The notes under the pieces are model-generated. The model was not told the origin of the DNA. It saw only the letters and a list, made by a program, of their open reading frames with translations, and did no database searches. Shown here in pieces: positions 56,553-64,000 of a stretch of 64,000 nucleotides of DNA; the first letter of the stretch is position 1, and each line of letters begins with the position of its first letter. A program made the position numbers and the translations under genes. Location of the stretch: assembly GCA_037042915.1 (NCBI GenBank), contig CM073197.1:248001-312000 (forward strand), in the 5' to 3' direction. Source of the DNA: Auricularia sp. M13 (taxonomy: Eukaryota; Basidiomycota; Agaricomycetes; Auriculariales; Auriculariaceae).

Positions 56553-59211
56553 GTCGAGTCGTATGTTGAGTCTTGGGACTTGAGACGTGTCGTAAGTCGA
56601 GTCTTGAAAAGCTTGAAGGGCGGCCGGCGAAGGAAGGAAGGGGCGAGTGAGCGTCGAGTGCCGGACTCAAGAAAGGAGCGTAAAACTTGGGGCGTAAAAT
56701 GGTCGTCAAGAGTCGTGCTCGTCCAGCGTTTTGTACGTCGGCGGGCCCCTCCTATGCGGCAGCAGCGGAATTGCGGTTAGCAGGTCAAGAACTCGAAGGG
56801 CGTGCCCGATCCCGGCCCTCCTTTCTTAAATACACGCCATGGCGGCGTTAGGAGACACGTGTGCCGCACGCGCGGGATTAATCGTACGGTCGCACGCCAA
56901 TTGCTATATTCGGGGTGCAGTTCGAGGTGAGATCTGAGATCCAATACGTGTTGGCAGTACAATAGCCGTGCATGGGCGCGCGGTGGCGAGCCAGATCCTG
57001 GCCGCACAATGTCCGCTCCAGCCCGCTCCCCATGACGCGTGAGCGGACGGGAATCGCGTGCGGAGGGGGCCGACATGTGCGGATAAGGTGCAAATAGGAG
57101 ACGAACCGGGGGTCGGCGGGGATTGAAACGCGTTCGCCTCCTGGCTTCCTGAATCCCTCGATTTTACGGCTCGCGGCCGCGCCGACTGATGACAACGTGA
57201 TATGCGCTCCACTCGATTATACAACGCATCATTTGCTTCTGGGCCTGCGCGCTGCCCGCTCAGCCTCCCTGGAACTCTTGCACTGTGCCTACGCTGCGCC
57301 GCCGGTCCTGCCAGTGCATATGTCCTAGGGTCTTAGGGTTCAGCTTCTGCAGAGTTTACCCAGGTCGCCGCTCGGCGAGCCCTTCTGCATGCGTTTGTCT
57401 GCTCCTTCTAGCCTCGGGCACTGGGTAGCGGGTAACAGACCTTGTGCTCGCCGTGGCCCGTCACTATCCCATTACGTGCCTGGAAGTGCCATATATTTCG
57501 ACGCCGATCCCCTCGTGGTCACTGCGCTCTGCAACCCTGCTCAGGATCGCACCTTGCACTGTCTGCCGACAATCACAAGCTCCCATGCCGGCCTTACTTG
57601 CATAATTGCTGCCCGCGGCCTTCGTTGGTCGCCGTCTGCGTCATCTCTCCGTACGCTCGCTAGAACTCTATCTCATTTTGATGACGCTGTGGGCTTTAGA
57701 CCACTTGTTCACCATTTAGAACGTTCGTACATTGACGCAGTCCCATTCAAAACGTTCGTACAGTGACGCAGTCCGCCTGGTGCAAGATCTTCTCAGGGAA
57801 CAGGGATCCAGCGCTGCTGCCTAAACGTTAACACTTGATGTCCTGCACTGCTCCCACCGCTATTCATATGTACGGTCTGGATCTTCGTCATCATGCCTAG
57901 ACCTCGCATCGATCGCACCCATTCACTGACTGTGGCTTTTCACTCGGGTGCGATCTTCTTGGCCAGACGCTTATGCTTCTTCTAAAATATCAATTCGTCT
58001 GTGCCCGTTCTGCTTCGGACAACTGCAGCCATTCTCCCATTAGACGTCGGAGGTGGGTGAGAACCTGCGCCTAGCCGACCTTTTAAAAAGGCGTCTGCAA
58101 CGGAAGATCCGCGCCTGAATTTGCCACCTACCTATTCACGCCCCTGCAGACGATGCCTCTCTTTCTGCCTGGCTGAGCGATGCTGCCTTCGCCGGTACGT
58201 CGCTGTTTGAGCGCCGCTTTTCCTCGAGACGGCAGTGATCTCGTTTTTAGACCTTACGGTTGGGTCTGCGTAGCTTCTGGTGCCTCGTTTTCTGTGTCAT
58301 CGCCGTCGTATGCTTGGCATCCTGCCTCGGACTCGGGGCGACGGTATCTCTAAGCGCGGCGCAGGAATTCTCCCCCCTCACGCGACGGCGCGGTCAATTG
58401 TATTCAGGGCAACTGTTTCTCGTTGATTCATGGAAACGTTTGACACTGGTCAAAGGGCCCACGTTCCTTCGGGATATCGTCTCATCAGCTAGCAGCAGTC
58501 TCTCCATAGTGCCGCGGAGCGCATTCCTCGTCTGGTCTGTGGCGATTGCGGCAGTGTTCCAGATTGTTCTTTCCCGCTGTGATCATCATTCACCCGGAGA
58601 AGGTGGAACTCAGGGTCTTACACCGTGACAGGTGCCGCCTCCTCTTCTACACCGTCAGGTCCCGCATCCACACTTCGCCTGCGCATCCATGGCTGATGAA
58701 TTACTGGCAGGCGATGTTCCATTGGCATGCTTGGCCAATGGCGAGACATTCGTGTCAACTGTGCTTGCTTCGCGGCCGCTGACAGCTTCCAACGGGCTTC
58801 CATTACCCCACACAAAGACTCGAAATTCAGATGTCAGCACAGCAACGGGATTCTTGGTCGCTATCCCGCATCCCATGACACGCAAGAATGATCACCAATG
58901 CGGGGAAGTGCCCCTAAAATACGCGTCCATTGGGTCTGGCCAGCCACGGCCACATCGCCCGAGTCGACCCGCGAGACACGGGCGATATCGGGTGCCTTGA
59001 CTAAGCCTCTGCGCTCAACGGACGGGTCCCCACACAGCCGGTCACGCGGCCAAATCGGCTGTCGCCGCACGCCTTCGCTCTTTCCGGCCCGCCGCGACAG
59101 GGGAGACAACTGACCCCGCAGTGGGCCCTCATAAAGCATGGCGTGGAGGATCCGGGGCCCCGCATTCCCTCAGCCTTTGTCTTGCCGCACCTGCACCTGC
59201 CCTCTGAGACC
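56553..59211. other. Intergenic region, no gene supported
   Basis: About 2.6 kb. A 122-codon frame at 58260-58628 begins with hydrophobic residues (MGLRSFWCLVFCVIAVVCLA) but has no family match or splice context, so I do not call it. A roughly 32-bp unit (cgttcgtacattgacgcagt) is duplicated at about 57721-57772. The last 100 bp are the promoter of the aldehyde dehydrogenase, with a TATA-like cataaag near 59130. Confidence 0.45.
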
Positions 59212-61222
59212 ATGCCTCCGACGTTCAGCTACACGTTCGACCACCCGTCGTACAGCGGCAAGGTGACCTTCCCCGCCGGCCTGTACATCGACGGCAAGTG
59301 GTCCGACGGCTCCGAGGGCAAGCTCATCGAGTGCGTCGTGCCCGGCTTGTCTTGGTTTCCGCTGGAAGCTGACACGAACGCCGATTGACAGCGTACTCAA
59401 CCCGACGAACGGCAAGCTGATCGGGCAGATCGCCGAGGGCACGCGCGCAGACGTCGACCGCGCCGTCACCGCCGCGCACAAGGCGTTCAACGAGTCCTGG
59501 GGACTCAAGGTACCCGGCTTCGAGCGCGGCAAGCTGCTCATACGGCTCGCGGAGCTCATCGAGGAGCACGCCGACCACCTCGCGGCCATCGAGGCGCTCG
59601 ACAACGGCAAGGCGTTCGCGATCGCGCGCTCGTTCGACATCGTCGAGAGCGCGGCGTGCTTCCGCTACTACGGCGGCTGGGCGGACAAGTTGCACGGCAA
59701 GGTCATCGAGACGAACTCGAGCAAGTTCTCGTACACCCAGCACGAGCCCATTGGCGTCGTCGGCCAGATTATTCCCTGGAACTTCCCCTTCATGATGGCC
59801 GCCTGGAAGCTCGCGCCCGCGCTCGCCACGGGCAACACGATCGTCTTGAAGCCATCCGAGTTCACGCCGTTGTCCGTGCTGTACCTCTGCCAGCTGTTCG
59901 ACGAGGCGGGCTTCCCGCCCGGCGTCGTCAACGTCGTCAACGGCTACGGCAGCGTTGTCGGCGCCGCCATCTCGGAGCACATGCACATTGAGAAGGTCGC
60001 GTTCACGGGCTCGACGATTGTTGGCCGTGCCGTCATGAAGGCCGCTGCCAACTCGAACCTGAAGAAGGCATGTCACTGTGGATCAGCTTGTCGATTTTAC
60101 TTACTAATGGCATGCTCAGGTGACGCTCGAGCTCGGCGGCAAGTCGCCCAACATCATCTTTGAGGACGCCGACATCGACCAGGCGATTCGCTGGGCGGCG
60201 TTCGGCCTCTTCTTCAACCACGGCCAATGCTGCTGCGCCGGCTCGCGCGTGTACGTCCAGGCATCCATCTACGACACCTTCGTCGAGAAGTTCAAGGCGC
60301 ACGTCAAGACGCTCAAGGTCGGCGACCCGTTCGACAAGGAGACCTTCCAGGGCCCGCAGGTCTCGCAGCAGCAGTTCGACCGCATCATGGGCTACATCGA
60401 GTCCGGCAAGAAGGCCGGCGCGACCGTCGAGCTCGGCGGCAAGCGCCACGGCAACGAGGGCTACTTCATCGAGCCGACCGTCTTCACCAACGTCAAGCCC
60501 GACATGGAGATCGTCCGCGACGAGATCTTCGGCCCGGTCGTCGTGCTCGCCAAGTTCATTGATGAAGATGGTGCGCGTCTTTCTGCTTCATTTCCGTTGC
60601 CCACTCCTGCTTGCTCCTTGTCCATCCGTTCCTCATTCGCCACACGGCCGCCGTCAGCGCCTGTCGTGTGGCGCGATTCTGTGCTCAGTATTCATTCGTC
60701 CGCGATCTGTTGCTCATCCCGCCACGTCCACCCCTCCCCACCCACCGGCCCCTCTTCCATCCAAAATGAGCACCTATGTGCCATCATTCGGCCTGTCGTG
60801 CACCGCGTTGCGGGTGTAGTGCCTGCGCCACCGCGACTACGTAACCCGTCTTGTTCACCACGATTCGTTCGCCATCCTGTGCTTCGTTCATTCCTCTCTT
60901 CTCTTCTTTCCCAAGCGCCCTGGTAACCTCAACGCCGAACGCTGACACACCTTCTCCCAACGCAGACATCGTCAAGCAGGCGAACGACTCGATCTACGGC
61001 CTCGCCGCCGCCGTCTTCTCGCAGAACGTCTCGCGCGCGCTCAGCGTCGCGCAGCGGCTGCACGCCGGCACCGTCTGGGTCAACCACTACAACAAGCTGC
61101 ACCCGCAGGTGCCGTTCGGCGGCTTCAAGCAGAGCGGCATCGGGCGCGAGCTCGGCAAGTACGCGCTGGCCAATTACACGAACGTCAAGGCCGTCCAGGT
61201 CAACATCAGCGACACGCTCTGA
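59212..61222 (+). CDS. Aldehyde dehydrogenase (NAD(P)+-dependent)
   Basis: Four exons (59212-59330, 59392-60067, 60120-60570, 60966-61222) give 500 residues, the usual length of class 1/2 aldehyde dehydrogenases. Landmarks in order: LYIDGKWSDGSEGKLIDVLN, PIGVVGQIIPWNFPFMMAAW (Rossmann region and catalytic Asn), KPSEFTPLSVLYL, VAFTGSTIVGRAVM (NAD-binding), VTLELGGKSPNIIFEDADID (general-base Glu), FFNHGQCCCAGSRVYVQ (nucleophile Cys), EIFGPVVVLAKFID and PFGGFKQSGIGRELG. It oxidises aldehydes to acids in cytosol or mitochondria; no clear presequence is seen, so cytosol is likelier. Intron 2 (60068-60119) begins GC rather than GT, and intron 3 is 395 bp, far longer than others here. An AATAAA lies at 61343-61348. 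It could handle aldehyde made by the nearby alcohol oxidase (inference). Confidence 0.96.
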
Positions 61223-61806
61223 GCGGTGCGCTGCGGTGTGGGGCGAGGCTGTACGTATGTACCAGGCCGACATGAAAGAAAGCGCGTCGTTTCTACGGTT
61301 TTTGTTCTGTATCATGACTGATGTACTGTTATCTTGTTGAGCAATAAAAATTCCGACCGTGTTGGCTTTTTCTTACTTATCGCTTCGTCCAAGACAAATG
61401 AATGGCGCCTGTCTGATTATACGGATGCGTTCAATGCTGGCTGATTCGGCTATGGCCAGCTGCACCGCTGCTGATATTTGCTGACTACACTCTGCTCCGC
61501 GGACAGTATACAATGTAACACGGCAAGTGTCTCATGGATTTTGACTGAGACCGCATAGACTACCAGTCGTTTCAGAATGGTCCGAACAATTGGAGACCTG
61601 GCTGATCGACGCTCGCGCCGCAGCATCCGCGCCAGTCGTTCCTGCAATATTCGTCCGTTTCAAAATCGACGCCTAGTATAAGACACTGACCATCCCCAGC
61701 GGTGAATCTCATCTTCCCAAGCATCCAACATTCCAGCAACTAGCTCAGCGAGTCCGGTACTCATCTCGCATATCCAACCACTCTCATCGAAACTACACTG
61801 CACCCA
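61223..61806. other. Spacer with aldehyde dehydrogenase 3' UTR
   Basis: About 580 bp. The first part is the 3' UTR with an AATAAA hexamer at 61343; the rest is the presumed promoter of the next gene. No coding unit is seen. Confidence 0.5.
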
Positions 61807-62373
61807 ATGTCCGCAATGACTACTCCCTGCGCTTCTCCCATCGCAATCGCCATGGATCGCGGTCCGGCACAAAGCCCCGTCGCGCTTGATGCCCTGCGCA
61901 CGCTCGCCCGCCAGGCATCGTTCAAACCCAACAAGAGCGCCGCGCGGCCCCTCGTGGGCCTGGGATTCAACTTTCTTATGGAAGTACCCTCCATCCATCA
62001 CATCCTCCAGCATGAGACACACCGCCAGTCAGCCGACGACGACCGGGGGCATACGCAGGCCGAAGTCCTAAACACCCCAGCATGCGAAGCGCTATTCGAT
62101 ACACCCTATGTCGACGATCTCCTCGACGTCCTCTCTCCCGAAGGGCCCTCGTACGCAGAGCAAAGACTCTCTCAGGCGCTCTGGGCGATAGTCATCATCG
62201 TGCAGTGGTTCTTCCAGCCTGCGCTCACAGCCTTCTGCGGCATAGTCACCGTATTCCGCCTCGAGTATCATGCTAAGGCGGAAACACTCTTAAAAACACC
62301 CTGTACGATGATAGTTGGATTCTCAGCCCTCGTTGTCTTTGCCACCATAAATTACATCATGTTTTGCTCGTAA
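61807..62373 (+). CDS. Hypothetical small membrane protein
   Basis: An uninterrupted 188-codon frame from an ATG at 61807. The N-terminal 115 residues are soluble (LDALRTLARQASFKPNKSAA .. ACEALFDTPYVDDLLDVLSP). They are followed by two hydrophobic helices (ALWAIVIIVQWFFQPALTAF and CTMIVGFSALVVFATINYIM) ending at the stop. No known family. The composition and the two clean C-terminal helices argue for a real gene, but there is no independent support. Confidence 0.5.
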   Translation: MSAMTTPCASPIAIAMDRGPAQSPVALDALRTLARQASFKPNKSAARPLVGLGFNFLMEVPSIHHILQHETHRQSADDDRGHTQAEVLNTPACEALFDTPYVDDLLDVLSPEGPSYAEQRLSQALWAIVIIVQWFFQPALTAFCGIVTVFRLEYHAKAETLLKTPCTMIVGFSALVVFATINYIMFCS

Positions 62374-62479
62374 ATAGATGCGATATAGAGCTTTCCAGCT
62401 GTTTCCTGTGTTGTCTGCGCCCATGGCCAGTTATCACCGATTGCGACCTTCAAGGAGACCGTACAGATCCACTGTCTAC

Positions 62480-62815
62480 TACTTGATGCTGGGATCTGGG
62501 ATTCGAACATTCAAGATACCCAAATCTTCCCCAATAAGAGGACCAGCCTTCTCGCCAATGACCAGTGCGGTGGATGCACGAAGTTCTACGATCGCGACTC
62601 AGCCCGGTGTAAACCTGTCGATATTACAACAGCGCACCGGGCTAACATTAGCTGGCGCAATAGAGAGATCTGAGGGGATGAGAACCATGATGTCAAGACC
62701 GTGGCTACTGGTTTACTGTATGTAACAATGCTAACCTGCGACCTTGAGGCTAAGACCTTTCATGTGTGCTTCAGTAGGGCGTAGCTTCGCGCCCACGTCG
62801 AGACCGCTGCGTAGT
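62480..62815 (-). pseudogene. Relic of a GMC alcohol oxidase gene
   Basis: Minus-strand pieces match the C-terminal exons of the intact alcohol oxidase at 47.6-50.6 kb. GLDVGAKLRPTE (exon 11 in the intact gene) is fused directly to LSLKVAG (end of exon 16). An intron-like gap leads to DLSIAPANVS (exon 17). Another leads to STALVIGEKAGPLIGEDLGI (exon 18), which has a small frame change at its start. Exons 12-15 and everything upstream of exon 11 are missing. So this is a truncated, internally deleted copy that keeps intron positions, meaning it arose by DNA duplication and not retroposition. Similarity at the nucleotide level is moderate, suggesting an old duplication. Confidence 0.8.
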
Positions 62816-62829
62816 GGTGTTCATGGATT

Positions 62830-63780
62830 CGTGAATAAGATCTCGCGCGCAACACATCCACACACTTTGAACTCAGGAGGTGTCGGTCTGCACACCCTAA
62901 GTAGTTGCTATGGTATTGCAAATAGAAAATTTTCACCAATCCTGTTCTGTCGCAAAATGGAAGAAAGAAGAAAAGTTATACCAGTACACCAACGGCGAAT
63001 AGGGTGCTCGTGAATGGCGGCAGGAAAGTATTTGGCGTGTTTGTGGCCTTCTAGAGGCTCGTGTGAACTTGTGTGCAAAATCCGGACTCGCGCCGTCTCG
63101 CGCGGACTCTTTGATCAATTCAGGTTGCTTATTAGTTCAGAGGAGAACTTGCGAGCCGTGACGAGATCTGTTTTTGCGGCTCGTGCCAGCTCGGATGGCC
63201 AATGCCAAGTTTTCACTGGGGGCTCAATGGTGATTACTGTAATCCCAAGTTCCTGTCGACGAGACGTCTTTCAACTTCACCGTCCTCAGGCCTAAGTATG
63301 GGTTTTACCTCGGGACGGTAGAAGGTAGCGTGATAAGATCTGCCAAGTCCCTGTCGCTGATATTAATGCCGGCACAGAATATGGATCGAGCTGTTTGATC
63401 CTGCGCTTCGGAATCACTATGTACGCGAGAATCCAATTAGCACTGGAAAGGCTATCGGATGAGTCTGGAAGAGTGCAAGTAGCGCCAGTGCACGAGCGTG
63501 CCTGGTCGCCAGATGAATTCTAGCTACAGAAATAGGGGGTTTGGTACTACCTTCTGGTCCCGGGCAATCATCTAAAGTTTGGAGCGCTCAGGGCTCGTGC
63601 TAATACTTTCAACGACAGGAAGGCAAGTCAGGGATTGCATTTCTCGCGGTCATTGCTACCGTGCTCAGTCTCTCAGGGCGTGGCATGGTGTATACAGGGA
63701 TTTTCGCTTGCGATAGCGCGCCCGCTTGCCAGGCGCTAAAGTCGCCGAATAGCACCCGCTCCGCAATCGCTGGCCGGAAA
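62830..63780. other. Intergenic region, no gene seen
   Basis: About 950 bp between the oxidase relic and the RTA1-like promoter. No domain or splice-consistent frame. Confidence 0.45.
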
Positions 63781-63790
63781 TATATAAGGC
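63781..63790 (+). promoter_or_regulatory. TATA box of the second RTA1-like gene
   Basis: tatataaggc, about 60 bp upstream of the ATG at 63843, matching the element ahead of the first RTA1-like gene. Confidence 0.55.
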
Positions 63791-63842
63791 AAAGCAGGTC
63801 AAACTCGCGCCGGCTAACGCGCAACTTTCGTCGCTCCTAACG

Positions 63843-64000
63843 ATGGGTACGGTCCGCTTTCTAGAGCACACACTCGTCTTGACAGTCTTACTGCAGCACC
63901 TGTACCACCTGGCGCGTCTCCGTACCGATACATCCCGACCGAGTGGATCTGCGCTCTATATGTCTCTCTTTTTGGCCTTTCTACCCGTGAGCCACATCGT
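63843..64000 (+). CDS. RTA1-like protein, 5' part (runs off the window)
   Basis: Exon 1 is ATGG (63843-63846), intron 1 is 50 bp (63847-63896, gtacgg..ctgcag), and exon 2 is 63897-63986, followed by a gtgagc donor. The predicted start is MAPVPPGASPYRYIPTEWIC, then ALYVSLFGLST. The first RTA1-like gene has the same four-base first exon and an identical 90-bp second exon length, reading MAPLPEQVSPYHYIPTEYVC. The two are therefore paralogs. The remaining exons lie beyond the window, so nothing can be said about its integrity. Confidence 0.8.
   Translation, partial: MGTVRFLEHTLVLTVLLQHLYHLARLRTDTSRPSGSALYMSLFLAFLPVSHI

Noticed and set aside
58260-58628. 122-codon frame starting with a hydrophobic stretch
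   Set aside because: No family, no splice context and no protein-like conservation visible; chance ORF is as likely.
1-64000. CRISPR arrays, operons, ribosome binding sites, rRNA genes
   Set aside because: The window is fungal nuclear DNA. No spaced direct-repeat arrays, rRNA-like blocks or bacterial features were seen.

Overview
This is a nuclear window from a filamentous basidiomycete, most likely a wood- or litter-decaying agaricomycete. The evidence is very short introns (47-73 bp, GT..AG, with CTGAC/CTAAC-like branch sites), a secreted GH131 glucanase carrying a fungal CBM1, an AA3-type alcohol oxidase split into 18 exons, F-box proteins, RTA1-like seven-TM proteins, a Zn2Cys6 regulator, and large Ty3/gypsy and TIR elements. 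I assigned gene structures by following conserved motifs across introns. Where the splice sites keep the frame open from ATG to stop, I give exon coordinates.

Layout. 1-5.9 kb: gene-free, with decayed repeats. 5.9-7.4 kb: Zn2Cys6 factor in a very GC-rich, Pro/His/Gln-rich reading frame. 7.4-14.2 kb: tandem repeats, a 985-bp non-autonomous Mutator-like element (9371-10355), no gene recognised. 14.2-20.7 kb: minus-strand block of four genes: F-box protein, membrane-anchored cupredoxin, unknown 451-aa protein, GH131-CBM1. 21.9-36.5 kb: one complete-length Ty3/gypsy element flanked by a 5-bp duplication, with an accessory third ORF. Nested in its 3' half is a 3394-bp near-perfect palindrome (1.67-kb arms, 47-bp spacer, TA duplication). 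37.3-38.5 kb: decayed DUF6533-like membrane receptor. 42-47 kb: small secreted Cys-rich protein, second F-box gene, RTA1-like gene with a hAT-type MITE in its first intron. 47.6-50.6 kb: 18-exon GMC alcohol oxidase (minus). 51.7-56.6 kb: two membrane proteins and a flavoprotein fragment (minus). 59.2-61.2 kb: aldehyde dehydrogenase with a GC-AG intron. 61.8-62.4 kb: small membrane protein. 62.5-62.8 kb: relic of the alcohol oxidase gene. 63.8 kb to the end: 5' part of a second RTA1-like gene.

How the genes may work together (inference): the alcohol oxidase makes aldehyde and H2O2, and the aldehyde dehydrogenase nearby could oxidise the aldehyde. GH131-CBM1 and the cupredoxin act at or outside the cell surface. 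The most unusual structures are the giant palindrome inside the retroelement, the MITE hidden in the RTA1 intron, and the pair of RTA1 paralogs that share a four-base first coding exon.
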